Of a DNA stretch of 64,000 nt, positions 24,901 through 33,314 are shown piece after piece. Made by a program: the position numbers and the translations under genes. How positions within the stretch are numbered: position 1 is the first letter of the stretch; each line of letters starts with the position of its first letter. This DNA comes from Limimaricola sp. G21655-S1 (GTDB taxonomy: Bacteria > Pseudomonadota > Alphaproteobacteria > Rhodobacterales > Rhodobacteraceae): positions 1 to 64,000 of the forward strand of contig NZ_JAPWGO010000003.1 in assembly GCF_027213785.1 (NCBI RefSeq). Direction: 5' to 3'. Under the pieces are notes generated by a model, which had not been told where the DNA came from, made no database searches, and saw only the letters and a list, made by a program, of their open reading frames with translations.

Positions 24901-25362
24901 GACAACGACTCGGACATCGACACCGGTGACGGCGGCATGGCCGATGCTGGCAACATGGTCGAGGCGGCCAATACCTCGATGGGCGAGGTCTCGGCGATGA
25001 GCGGTGCGGGTGGCGCCACCGGTGCGATGACGACCACCGGCGCGGCCAGCGGCCTGGCCGCGGGCGGCGAGGCCATGGGCGGAAGCTCGATGGGCGGGGC
25101 CGGAACAGGCGGACATGCCGGGGCTGCCTATGCGGGCGATGGCGGCGCTGCCGGCGATGCCGGTACCTGGGGGTCGTCGAATGGCGACGACGGATATGTG
25201 ACGGGAGAATCCTACGCTTCCGCCGCCGCCCAGGTCGACACCTCCGCCTTCAACCAGGACATCGTGATGGGCGCGAACGTGCTCGGCAACACGGTGGACA
25301 TGAACGTGGTCGGGGGATCCTTCAGCTCCCACTACGTCGGTGAGGACGGCGACGGGATGTAA
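21916..25362 (+). CDS. 1148-residue Asp/Gly/Ala-rich repeat protein, predicted type I secretion substrate
   Basis: The protein begins MATRNNNMIIGWGDGTAPQG and has no Sec signal. Residues 40-110 are charged and Asn-rich (NVNKNQNENENHDSNVNRNH). Residues 110-220 are acidic with I/L/V patches (ADIDIDHSEIGNILTAKGDI). The long Gly/Asp/Ala/Ser/Thr domain (about 220-1100) has almost no Lys, Arg or large hydrophobics and no Cys; the first half holds 26-residue units headed DGGxGG. The C-terminus ends the low complexity with IVMGANVLGNTVDMNVVGGS and YVGEDGDGM. It is very acidic, like an extracellular calcium-dependent matrix or adhesin protein. It is not canonical RTX (no regular GGxGxDxUx nonapeptides). 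An ABC/HlyD secretion pair lies downstream. ATG 21916 is chosen over a TTG six codons upstream. Confidence 0.8.
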   Translation: MATRNNNMIIGWGDGTAPQGEAVETAEAASAAETTSKEVHYGKGKGDHDRGDKDHDGHHAGKSYNVNKNQNENENHDSNVNRNHNENEASARSKAEANADSDNSNVNENTNDSDVDVDVRVDVGVGLDLEGAGHEDNDLADIDIDHSEIGNILTAKGDIDYNPGDDFDLENILNHSLNGEGNDAGFLNVLSNDLDDNDMLSDVHLSNDGTFEQNGSAHGGTAHAEEGIEAGSEGGKGGDDAYSTGGNGEGGQAGDANADAEGGRSGDTGDTTATGGNGGDSGYAYAQGHDTISGKIDTQSDALGGRGGDNDSTNDSTADNTIDQKADGEGGDSGSVDTESHVDSQSDAQATSDDDGGDGGDGDAWAHQYSDGSVWSDNAADGGTGGTADSEGNGTGTADSTSTAEADGGRGGDIDGDVDVHGDSATDSDASGDGGDGGEATTDATGHADGETTADANAEGAESGYVDTHVDGTADAHADGDGDGGDGGYIDGQVDAAADGTTDGDADSRAGNSGDNDQDAAGTGQSEAYADATHDTGDGGDGYGDADGTVDAAAYGDADAGDAGYIDGDVEGDSDARTQGTAEAGDGEGGDTDNDADSDADGAATSDAASTAGAAGNADGTGYGKGEGGEAYNTVDQSADGSGDTAPMARATGDPADASADNARGSAGGTNTGDAGPANANGTGDGPGTGGTSTGGASDATAGMAGSDVSGDARSDGDGGDGPGGDATNTDSAMASTGNSTDSESGDGGAADAAHMAEARGDAATDNDGGAGGASMGDGGTSASDGSGDARNDAVSGDVAGGPASADNDAMADAMGSIDSDSGDGGGGSTDNDAMADNRSSSDGNASGAGGAGTLTTGMVSGVVSGDAAADGAGGMGGAGHAETDDDAEVNGTGSTDSESGYGGDAAASNDADATGSGTGGSTATGGNADAAATSDASGMADGRAEADGTGGAGGATNSDTDATSDSMADGYADGTSGYGGMSDLAAEALAESMADNDSDIDTGDGGMADAGNMVEAANTSMGEVSAMSGAGGATGAMTTTGAASGLAAGGEAMGGSSMGGAGTGGHAGAAYAGDGGAAGDAGTWGSSNGDDGYVTGESYASAAAQVDTSAFNQDIVMGANVLGNTVDMNVVGGSFSSHYVGEDGDGM
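22744..23667 (+). repeat. Twelve tandem 78-nt (26-codon) coding repeats
   Basis: Units start at 22744, 22822, 22900, 22978, 23056, 23134, 23212, 23290, 23362, 23440, 23518 and 23596. All are 78 nt except those at 23290 and 23596 (72 nt). Each unit begins with a [DEN/L/R]-G-[GA]-x-[GS]-G-like node and continues with alternating small and acidic residues. The units are diverged in sequence but conserved in length. Shorter units (12 and 16 residues) precede them. Confidence 0.85.
24133..24597 (+). repeat. 77/78-residue super-repeat in the repeat protein
   Basis: The heading S-[TI]-D-S-[ED]-S-G-[DY]-G-G recurs at 24133, 24364 and 24598, that is after 77 and then 78 codons (three times 26). The units between share DNDAMAD and SGD segments. 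Confidence 0.7.
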
Positions 25363-25485
25363 TCCCTCGCAATCCCGGGGCCGGAGCGATCCGGCCCCGG
25401 ATCCGTGCCGCGATGGCGGCGCAAACGAGCCGGAAGCCCGCCACGGCAGAGGCGGGCATCATGGCCCCGGGGCAAGGAGCGCAGC

Positions 25486-28152
25486 ATGTCGATGGACCGT
25501 TTCACCGAATCCATTGCGCATTTCATTGGCGCGTTCGAACTGGCGGAAGAGAGTGGTCGCCTCAGGGCGCAATACGACAAGATCGCGGCGCAGCGCCCCC
25601 CGGATGAGGATCTGGGGGATATCGCGTTCAAGGGGCTGCATCTCGAACCCGAGCATCCGCTGGAGGATCTGGAACCCCAGATCGCCTATCAGCCGCTGCC
25701 GCCCACACCATTCTGGATCCTCGCTATGCCGCCCCGACCGGCGGGTGCGCCGCAGCCCGAGATCGTGATCGTCATGCCCGAGCCGGCGCTGCCGGACGCG
25801 TCCGGCACCGGCACGGATAACGCGGGGCCCCGCCTCGTGCTGCCCTATGAGTTGCCGCCGCCTTCGAGCGTCGTGGCACTGTTCCACATGGCCAACAGGC
25901 TCGATGACACGGATTGGTTCGGCGACGTCGATCCCGCGCTGATGGCCCAGATGTCGGGTCTGCCGCAGCTAATGCATACGCTGACAGAGCAGGTTCTCGC
26001 GCTGTCGCCCCTTTCGGCGCCACTGCCTCTCTTGGCGGAGGGGACCGCTGGCGCTCTGGACTGGGCCACGACGACACCCGCCATCATCGAGGCCGCCGAA
26101 CAACTTGCCGGTGGCATGCTCGACGCCGTCGTTCTGCTCGGACCGGAGGCCGAGGGGCCATATGTCGACGGCGTCGCGGTCGATACGCTGCCGGACTGGC
26201 AAGCGCTCTGGCCGGATTTCCTGACCCGCGAGGCCGCGGCGCAGGGTGGGGAGGAGACCGAGGGCGGCCCGGCTAAGCGGAAGGACGAGCCAAGCGGCGA
26301 TGATGGGAAGGAGAGCGGCGAGATCGTTCCGGACTTCGCAACCGGCTGGGACCGGGCGCTGGAGGGGCTCGCGGAGGGGATGAAGCCCACCTCCGATGCC
26401 GCCGAACCGGCGGGGCCGCTCGTCGTCACCGGCGCGAACAAGCTCGTCAACGAAGTCACGATCACGTCCGACTGGCTCGATGCGCCGGTCATCACCGTGG
26501 AGGGCGACGTGCATCGTTTCGATGCCGTTTCGCAGCTGAACATGGTGTTCGACCGCGACCAGGGCGCATCAGCAGCGGGCACGCCGTCGCTGGCTCAGAA
26601 CGCCGCTTCGATCACCACCACTTCCGATCCGGACCCCGCCGAGACCATGGCGGGACAGCAGCCATCCGGCTGGGCGATTGCCAGGATCACCGGCGATCTG
26701 GTCCAGATCAACGGCCTCCAGCAGTATAATTTCGCGAATGATGCAGACGTCGCACGCATCGAAATCGGTTCGGGCGGTCTGCATCTCGGGCTGGGCGAAA
26801 ACCAGCTCGACAATCTTGCAGTGCTGAACCAGTTCGGCTGGGTTTTCGACCTGATCGTTGTCGGCGGTCAGATGATCGACATGAACCTGATCCGCCAGGT
26901 GAACCTGTTGGTCGATGACGACACGATCGAACCGCCGATCTCGACGACGACGAAGCCCGAGCCGCAGCCGCTTCCGACGCTGAATAGCCCCGCGCCGATG
27001 CAGCATGCGACCGGAAAAAACGGTGAGGTAGGAAGGAAGCCGATATCCAGCGAGCCCGACGCGAAGTCGGTCCCCACCGCTCCTTCGAATGTCTCAACGG
27101 TGGCTGCCACGGAACTCAAGGATGAGGCCGGCACGGATCAGCATCTTGCCATGAACGGCGATGCTCAACCGGGCAAGGCGCAAGCGAAGGAGCCTGTCTC
27201 CGAGAACATCCAGCAAACGGCACCGACGGCCAAAGCCACCAGCATTTCTGAACATGTTTCGGTCCCGGCAAAATCCGTATCCCCGACCACTTCGTCCGAG
27301 CCCGTGGCCGGTCCATCGTCGAATGCGGGGCCTACCACCTCGCCCAGCTCCGGAAAAACCGATCCTGACCCGGCAAAAGCCGGCAGCGATGATGCGGGAT
27401 CGAAGCCCGTGGCAGCCGCTGAGCCGGCCGCGCATGCTCCGAGCGCTGCCAGACCTCTCCCGATCAAGGCCGAGCCGGCAAAGATCGATGGAGGGGCCGA
27501 TGACCAAGCCGCGGCGGTGAAACCCTTGGCGAAGCCGGCCGCCGTCCCCGCTCCGGAAAACCTCGCTTACAACGAGGCGCGCATCCAGACCGAGGGACAG
27601 GATCTCGCCACCAAGCTTCCGGCGGCGCTTGCCGAGGCCAGTGCCGCGCTGGTGAAGGGCGCCGAAACGCTCGAGCAGGAGATCCTGGGTCTCGATCTGT
27701 TCGAGGGTGTCGAGCTGCTCAAGGTGCTGCTGATCGAGGGTGATTTCACCACCATCAACTGGATCGACCAGATCAACGTCCTCGGCGACTCGGACAGGGT
27801 GGAGCTGCTTCAGGAGGCGATTGCAGCGCTGCCGGGCGCGCAGATGGTGACCGGCTCGAACCTCCTGGCCAACATCGCGACAATAGTCGATCGGGGCATG
27901 GATACGCAGCTCATGGCGAAGGGCGAGGTCTACAGCGACGCGTTGCTCCATCAGGCGGGCCTTGTCGAGGACAGCGCGCCGATCGGTGCCGATGGGCCGG
28001 CAGCGCTGGCATCGGAAGCGGTCGCATTTCTCGCCGATGGCATGATCGAAGCGGGAATGGCCGATCTGGAGGCCGCGAAGGCGGAGGCGAAAGCGGAACT
28101 CGCGGCCATGTCGACGAGCCAAGCCGATCTCATGCAGACCATGCTGAGCTGA
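25486..28152 (+). CDS. 888-residue companion protein with repeated GD..IN.I.QIN motif
   Basis: An unrecognised soluble protein, started at ATG 25486 behind AAGGAG. An N-terminal helical region (MDRFTESIAHFIGAFELAEE) is followed by Pro-rich linkers. Five copies of a roughly 21-residue motif, [VI]xGD..x[IF]N.[IL].Q.N[VLM]...D, occur at about 26497, 26686, 26857, 27733 and 27916. A long Pro/Ala/Ser/Thr-rich disordered linker (about 500-690) separates copies 3 and 4. The segments VVTGANKLVNEVTI (26422) and MVTGSNLLANIATI (27844) match IVMGANVLGNTVDM at the end of the repeat protein. The shared motif and position between substrate and transporter genes suggest a co-secreted, docking or capping partner. 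Confidence 0.75.
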   Translation: MSMDRFTESIAHFIGAFELAEESGRLRAQYDKIAAQRPPDEDLGDIAFKGLHLEPEHPLEDLEPQIAYQPLPPTPFWILAMPPRPAGAPQPEIVIVMPEPALPDASGTGTDNAGPRLVLPYELPPPSSVVALFHMANRLDDTDWFGDVDPALMAQMSGLPQLMHTLTEQVLALSPLSAPLPLLAEGTAGALDWATTTPAIIEAAEQLAGGMLDAVVLLGPEAEGPYVDGVAVDTLPDWQALWPDFLTREAAAQGGEETEGGPAKRKDEPSGDDGKESGEIVPDFATGWDRALEGLAEGMKPTSDAAEPAGPLVVTGANKLVNEVTITSDWLDAPVITVEGDVHRFDAVSQLNMVFDRDQGASAAGTPSLAQNAASITTTSDPDPAETMAGQQPSGWAIARITGDLVQINGLQQYNFANDADVARIEIGSGGLHLGLGENQLDNLAVLNQFGWVFDLIVVGGQMIDMNLIRQVNLLVDDDTIEPPISTTTKPEPQPLPTLNSPAPMQHATGKNGEVGRKPISSEPDAKSVPTAPSNVSTVAATELKDEAGTDQHLAMNGDAQPGKAQAKEPVSENIQQTAPTAKATSISEHVSVPAKSVSPTTSSEPVAGPSSNAGPTTSPSSGKTDPDPAKAGSDDAGSKPVAAAEPAAHAPSAARPLPIKAEPAKIDGGADDQAAAVKPLAKPAAVPAPENLAYNEARIQTEGQDLATKLPAALAEASAALVKGAETLEQEILGLDLFEGVELLKVLLIEGDFTTINWIDQINVLGDSDRVELLQEAIAALPGAQMVTGSNLLANIATIVDRGMDTQLMAKGEVYSDALLHQAGLVEDSAPIGADGPAALASEAVAFLADGMIEAGMADLEAAKAEAKAELAAMSTSQADLMQTMLS

Positions 28153-30530
28153 TGGGGAGCGATATGCGCGTCAAGGACTACGCCCAGCCGATCCGTCCCG
28201 ATATCCCTGCATCCCCTGGATCACGCCCGGCGCGACTGCCGCGCTTCCTGAACCGGGCCTTGCGGGGCGAGGCGGACGGTGGCGCGCCCGACGCAGCCCC
28301 CGCCCGTAACCACGGTGGTCCCGCCGATGATGCCGCCTGCAAGGCGGAACGCGGCGCGCGATCGGTGACATCCGACGAGCATTCGCGAGCCGATGCCACC
28401 GTCGAGCCCAAGCGGGCCAAGCCGGTCCCAGAGGCGCGGGCCGCCGCCCCCGTGCCCGGAAAGGGTTCGCAGCGGTCCGCGGGAGAGGTTCCCGATCGCA
28501 TTCCTGCTCCGGTGTCGAGGTCGGCTTCGCTGGAAGCGCGTGATCCCCAGAAGAACCCCGTATCCGCGCCAAGCGCTCGACCAGATCGCGAACCGGCTGA
28601 TCCGGCTTGCAGGATCGAAACCGTTCCGCAAGCGCGCGGGCCCGAGGAGGGACCGCTGCCCGGACCGGTCATCGAGGCCGATCGCGGGCCGATCCGCCGG
28701 CGGCCGGACGCCCCGCGCCCCGACGGTGGCGAGGGGAAAGGTGCCGGAAGAGGGCCGGGCAAGGGAGGCGGCGGTGGCGGGGGGGTGCCGCCCAAATTTC
28801 ACAAGCGGGTAGGTCCGGAAAATTATGGGCTGGCGCTGAAGCTCGGTCTACGCGCGGTGCGGCGCAACTTCGTCATGGTGATGGTTTTGACCTGCGCCAC
28901 CAATCTGCTGATCCTCGCGATCCCGATCTACCTGTTCCAGATATCGGACCGGGTGCTGACCAGCCGCTCGGTGGACACCTTGGTGATGCTCACCATCGTC
29001 ATCGTGGGGGCGGTGATCCTGCAGGCGGTCTTCGATGCGATCCGCCGCTTCATGCTGATGCGCACGGCGGTGGAGGTCGCGGCCCGGCTCGGCGCGCCCA
29101 TCCTGAGCGCGGCCTCGGCTGCGGCGCTGCATGGCTCTGGCCGCGAATACCAGACGCTGGGCGATCTGCAGCAACTGCGCGGCTTCATCGTCTCGGGCAC
29201 GTTGCTGTCATTCCTCGACGTGCCCTTCGCGCCGCTGTTCATACTCGCGATCTTCCTGATCCATCCGCATCTGGGGATGATCGTGGTCAGCACGGCGCTC
29301 GCCCTCTTGGTAATCACTTTGATCAACCAGAAGCTCACCGCGCGTCCCTTCGCCGAGGCCAACGCGGCCCAGAGCCGCGCCAACCTGCATCTCGAGTCGA
29401 TGGCGCGCAACAGCCAGATCATCAACGCCTTGGCGATGATCCCGGAAGCCGTCCGGATCTGGGGGCGCGACACCGCGACTTCGCTCACGGCGCAGGTACA
29501 TGCACAGGACCGCAACATCGCCGCCTCGGCCATCAGCCGGGCGGTGCGCTTGCTGACGCAGATCGCCATGCTGGGCTGGGGTGCCTATCTCGCCATTGGC
29601 GGCGAAATCACCGGCGGCATGGTGATCGCCGCCTCGATCATTGCCGGCAGAGCGCTGGCCCCAATCGAAGGCGCCATCGAAGGCTGGAGCGCCTATGCGC
29701 TGTCGCGCGCCGCCTATGGCCGGATTTCGGCCCTGCTCACCAATTCGCGGCTCCAGTTCGAACGGCTGAACCTGCCGCGTCCCGAAGGCCGTCTGGATGT
29801 GGAGCGGCTGCTCTACGTGCCGGGCGGGACCAAGCAGGTCGTGTTGAACGGCATCAGCTTTTCGCTCAGCCCCGGCGACACGCTGGCGATCATCGGCAAT
29901 TCCGGGGCAGGCAAGACGACGCTCGGCAAGATGCTGGTCGGGTCGATCCTGCCGACGTCGGGCAATGTTCGGCTCGACCTTATGGATCTGCGCAATTGGG
30001 ACCCGCGCCAACTTGGCGAGAACATTGGCTACCTGCCACAGGACGTGCAGCTGTTTCCCGGCACCATCAAGGACAATATCGGCCGAATGCGCGACGATGC
30101 GACCGATGCGCAGATCTACGAGGCGGCGGCGCTTGCCGACGTGCACGAGATGATCGCCAACTTGCCGCAAGGCTACGAGACGGTGGTGGCCGCGGATGGC
30201 GCGCCTCTTTCGGGCGGGCAAAAGCAGCGCATCGCGCTTGCGCGGGCCTTCTTCGGTGAGCCGCGTTTCGTGGTGCTCGACGAGCCCAACTCCAACCTCG
30301 ACAGCGCTGGCGACAAGGCGCTGGCCCGTGCGATCCAGCATGCCAAGAAGAACCGGATCACCGTCGTGGTCGTGACCCAGAAGCCATCGCTTCTCACCGC
30401 TGTGGACAAGATCATGCTGCTGGGCGACGGCACGATCCAGATGTTCGGCGAACGCATGGAGGTGCTGAAGAAACTCGCCGGCGACAAGGTGGCACGTGTG
30501 CCCCGAGCCGGCTCGGAGGGCGGGACATGA
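28152..30530 (+). CDS. PrtD-type type I secretion ABC transporter with long N-terminal extension
   Basis: The 792-residue inner-membrane ATPase/permease energises one-step export to the outside. Residues 1-215 are a Pro/Arg/Gly-rich low-complexity extension ending GKGGGGGGGVPPKFHKRVGP. Six helices follow, with the PrtD-style DLQQLRGFIVSGTLLSFLDV loop near residue 340. The ATPase has Walker A IIGNSGAGKTTLGKML (about 580), LSGGQKQRIALARA (about 686) and Walker B FVVLDEPNSNLD. There is no C39 peptidase domain, so no leader cleavage is expected. The start overlaps the preceding stop (TGATG); ATG 28164 behind GGGGAG is an alternative. Confidence 0.9.
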   Translation: MGSDMRVKDYAQPIRPDIPASPGSRPARLPRFLNRALRGEADGGAPDAAPARNHGGPADDAACKAERGARSVTSDEHSRADATVEPKRAKPVPEARAAAPVPGKGSQRSAGEVPDRIPAPVSRSASLEARDPQKNPVSAPSARPDREPADPACRIETVPQARGPEEGPLPGPVIEADRGPIRRRPDAPRPDGGEGKGAGRGPGKGGGGGGGVPPKFHKRVGPENYGLALKLGLRAVRRNFVMVMVLTCATNLLILAIPIYLFQISDRVLTSRSVDTLVMLTIVIVGAVILQAVFDAIRRFMLMRTAVEVAARLGAPILSAASAAALHGSGREYQTLGDLQQLRGFIVSGTLLSFLDVPFAPLFILAIFLIHPHLGMIVVSTALALLVITLINQKLTARPFAEANAAQSRANLHLESMARNSQIINALAMIPEAVRIWGRDTATSLTAQVHAQDRNIAASAISRAVRLLTQIAMLGWGAYLAIGGEITGGMVIAASIIAGRALAPIEGAIEGWSAYALSRAAYGRISALLTNSRLQFERLNLPRPEGRLDVERLLYVPGGTKQVVLNGISFSLSPGDTLAIIGNSGAGKTTLGKMLVGSILPTSGNVRLDLMDLRNWDPRQLGENIGYLPQDVQLFPGTIKDNIGRMRDDATDAQIYEAAALADVHEMIANLPQGYETVVAADGAPLSGGQKQRIALARAFFGEPRFVVLDEPNSNLDSAGDKALARAIQHAKKNRITVVVVTQKPSLLTAVDKIMLLGDGTIQMFGERMEVLKKLAGDKVARVPRAGSEGGT

Positions 30531-31867
30531 GCATGACTCAGCATCCGGCCGATGCGGGGGAATGGTTCGCCGAGGTGCCTCGGTCGGTACGCCGGCATAC
30601 GATTGTCGGCCTCGTGATCTTGGTGCTGAGCTTCGGCGGCTTTGGCGCCTGGGCGTTTCGGGCGCCGCTCGCGGCCGCCGTGATCGCGCAGGGCAGCTTC
30701 GTGGCCACTGGACAGAACAAGATCGTGCAGCATTTCGAGGGCGGGATTATCAAGGAAATCCTCGTGAGCGAAGGCGACCGAGTCGAGGCCGGTCAATTGC
30801 TGCTGAAGCTCGACGGCACCCAGGCGGCCGCGACCGAGCGCGAATTGTATTTGCGTCAGATAAGGCTCGAGGCGACGCAGGCGCGGCTCATGGCCGAGGA
30901 AGAACGCCGGGGGGAACTGCGCTTTTCCCCCGCGCTCGAAGCCGCGCGAGAGGACCTCGCCGTGGCCGACATCCTGGAGGGACAGGAGCTGAGCTTCCGT
31001 GTGTCGCGCGATGCGCTCGAGAATGACCTCGCCCTCCTTGAACGCAGCTTGCAGGCCCTGGAGATCCGGGCACGTGGCTACCAGACCCAGCTCGAGACGC
31101 ATCGGGGCCAGCTCGCGCTTTTGCTGGCGGAACACGCGGACAAGGTCACTCTGTTCGAGCGCGGCTTGTTGCGGCGTCCCGAACTGCTGGCCATCGAGCG
31201 AGCCCAACTCGAGGCCGAGGGTCAGATCGGACGGCTCGAGGCGGAGATCGCCGAGATCGAGGAGGTGGTGCTGAAACACCGGGCGCAGATCGCACAGGAG
31301 ATCGATCGCTATCGCGAAAAGGCGCTCGATGAGTTGCAGGGCGTGCAGGCAGAGCTCGAGAGCATCCGCGAGAAGTCACGGACGGCGCGCTCGATCCATG
31401 AGCGGGTCGATCTGGTGGCGCCGGTCGCGGGCACCGTGGTACGGCTGTACTTCCACACGCCGGGAGGCGTGATCGAAAGCGGACGTCCGATCCTCGAAAT
31501 CCTGCCGGTGGACGAGCCATTGATCATCGAGGTGCAGATCCCGCGGGTCGAGATCGACAGCGTAAGGCGCGGTCAGCCCGCCACCGTCCGGCTCACCGCG
31601 CTCAACCAGCGTACGACGCCGGTGCTCGACGGCGAGGTCTATTACGTCTCCGCAGACGCGATCACCGACGGGTCGGGCGACGAGATGCGAGAGGTCTATC
31701 TGGCACGGATCTCGCTCGATGCGCAGCAACTCGGACGCGTGCCGAATTTCTCGCCGACCCCGGGCATGCCGACCGAGATCATGATCCAGACAGCCTCGCG
31801 CACCTTCGTGCAGTACATCGCCAAGCCTATCAAGGACAGCATGACGAGGGCATTCCGCGAGAACTAG
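30527..31867 (+). CDS. HlyD/PrtE-type membrane fusion protein of type I secretion
   Basis: The 446-residue adaptor has one membrane helix (HTIVGLVILVLSFGGFGAWA, about residues 20-42). A lipoyl-like half (IVQHFEGGIIKEILVSEGDR) and a long coiled coil (about 100-290, rich in LEAEGQIGRLEAEIAEIEE) come next, then the returning lipoyl half and a beta-barrel with VDLVAPVAGTVVRLYFHTPG. It bridges the ABC transporter to a TolC-like outer-membrane channel, which is not encoded here. It overlaps the transporter gene by 4 bases (ATGA). It closes the four-gene plus-strand run. Confidence 0.92.
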   Translation: MSMTQHPADAGEWFAEVPRSVRRHTIVGLVILVLSFGGFGAWAFRAPLAAAVIAQGSFVATGQNKIVQHFEGGIIKEILVSEGDRVEAGQLLLKLDGTQAAATERELYLRQIRLEATQARLMAEEERRGELRFSPALEAAREDLAVADILEGQELSFRVSRDALENDLALLERSLQALEIRARGYQTQLETHRGQLALLLAEHADKVTLFERGLLRRPELLAIERAQLEAEGQIGRLEAEIAEIEEVVLKHRAQIAQEIDRYREKALDELQGVQAELESIREKSRTARSIHERVDLVAPVAGTVVRLYFHTPGGVIESGRPILEILPVDEPLIIEVQIPRVEIDSVRRGQPATVRLTALNQRTTPVLDGEVYYVSADAITDGSGDEMREVYLARISLDAQQLGRVPNFSPTPGMPTEIMIQTASRTFVQYIAKPIKDSMTRAFREN

Positions 31868-32090
31868 GACGTGCTCGCAATCGCGCCGTATATCGTCACG
31901 CCAGTACCGACCCCGCGCCTTCAAACCCATGGCTACGACCTGTAGATGGGCATTGTCCGGAAGTGGCCGGGCAGGACTGCGGGGCAGGATCGATGAACCA
32001 GACAGAGCCGCGAATGCAGACCCGGCGGGCACGGATGATCCATTTGTGTGCCTCTCCCGGACATACACAGCGCTTCACGGGAGCGACCCG

Positions 32091-33251
32091 ATGACCCCGG
32101 CCGCGCGTGTGGCGGCCGCGATCGGCGTGCTCGATGACTGCCTGGGCGGCATGCCTGTCGAGAAGGCGTTGCTGCGCTGGTCGCGCGCCAGCCGCTTTGC
32201 GGGCTCCAAGGACCGCGCGGCGGTGCGCGACCTCGTCTTCGGCGGCTGGCGCCGAAGGCGGTCGGCCGCGCATGCGGGCGGGGCCGAAACCGGGCGTGGC
32301 ATCATGATCGGCTGGCTGCGCCAGCATGACACCGATCCCGCCGCGATCTTCACCGGTCTGAATCACGCTCCGGCACTGCTTACGTCGGAGGAGACGCAAC
32401 TTCCGGGAGAGGCAGCGGCGGCGATACGCCACGACCTACCGGACTGGTTGTGGGAGCGGTTCTCGCGTGATCTGGGTGCCGATGCCGAGACATCCGCTCA
32501 GGCGCTGCGCGACCGGGCGCCGGTGTTCCTGAGGGTCAACCCGCGACGCGGCGATATCGACGCGGCCATGGACGCATTGGCCCGGGACGGCGTCGAGGCG
32601 GTCGCGCATGACGAGGTCGCCGGAGCGTTGCGGGTCGTGTCGGGCGAGCGCGCGGTGTCGCGGGGCGAGGCCTATTCCGAGGGGCTGGTTGAACTGCAGG
32701 ATGCCGCGTCGCAGGCGGCGATGCTGCGCCTGCCGCTGCAGGACGGTCAAAGCGTGCTCGACTACTGTGCCGGTGGTGGCGGCAAGGCGCTGGCCTTGGC
32801 CGCGCGGGCCAAGATCGGCGTGACCGCGCATGACATCAGCGCGGCACGGATGCGCGACATACCGGCCCGCGCCGCGCGCGCCGGCGTCAGGATCGAGCTG
32901 GCGGAGCGCCTGGAGGGGCTGAAGGCCGATCTCGTGCTGGTCGATGCCCCCTGTTCGGGCAGCGGCACCTGGCGGCGTGACCCGGACGGCAAATGGCGCC
33001 TGACGCCCGAACGGCTCGCCGATCTGGCGCGGCTTCAGGCGGAGTTGTTGGATCAGGCGGCGCGGCATGTCGCACCCGGCGGCAGCCTTGCCTATGCCAC
33101 CTGTTCGGTGCTGTCGGAGGAAAACGACGCGCAGGTCGCGGCCTTCCTCGCGCGTTGTCCCGGCTGGGTGCAGCGCGACAGGATGCAGAGGCTGCCCGGA
33201 CCGGATGGCGACGGCTTCTTTCTGGCGCGTTTTCAGCGCGGCGGCGCGTAA
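32091..33251 (+). CDS. rsmB: RsmB-like 16S rRNA (cytosine-C5) methyltransferase
   Basis: The 386-residue enzyme methylates 16S rRNA with S-adenosylmethionine. An N-terminal NusB-like helical domain (about 1-130) is followed by the catalytic fold: VLDYCAGGGGKALALAA (SAM loop), VDAPCSGSGTWRRDPDGKWR with the product-release Cys, and AYATCSVLSEEN with the nucleophilic Cys. GGGAG precedes ATG 32091; the upstream frame to 31929 is unlike a protein. It leads into cckA in the same direction. Confidence 0.85.
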   Translation: MTPAARVAAAIGVLDDCLGGMPVEKALLRWSRASRFAGSKDRAAVRDLVFGGWRRRRSAAHAGGAETGRGIMIGWLRQHDTDPAAIFTGLNHAPALLTSEETQLPGEAAAAIRHDLPDWLWERFSRDLGADAETSAQALRDRAPVFLRVNPRRGDIDAAMDALARDGVEAVAHDEVAGALRVVSGERAVSRGEAYSEGLVELQDAASQAAMLRLPLQDGQSVLDYCAGGGGKALALAARAKIGVTAHDISAARMRDIPARAARAGVRIELAERLEGLKADLVLVDAPCSGSGTWRRDPDGKWRLTPERLADLARLQAELLDQAARHVAPGGSLAYATCSVLSEENDAQVAAFLARCPGWVQRDRMQRLPGPDGDGFFLARFQRGGA

Positions 33252-33314
33252 TCGTTTACCGACCATTAGCCATTTTAGCCTTCACTGGATGCGTGGATAT
33301 CCTGGGAGGCGGAG

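Noticed and set aside
21823-25332. Long minus-strand open frames across the repeat-protein gene (up to about 415 codons)
   Set aside because: They are antisense by-products of GC-rich, stop-poor repeats; their composition is Arg/His- or Val/Ile-rich without motifs, and the plus frame has the start signal and operon position.
21916-25362. Calling the giant protein an RTX toxin or adhesin
   Set aside because: GGxGxD-like strings occur but not in tandem nonapeptides; the visible period is 26 residues.
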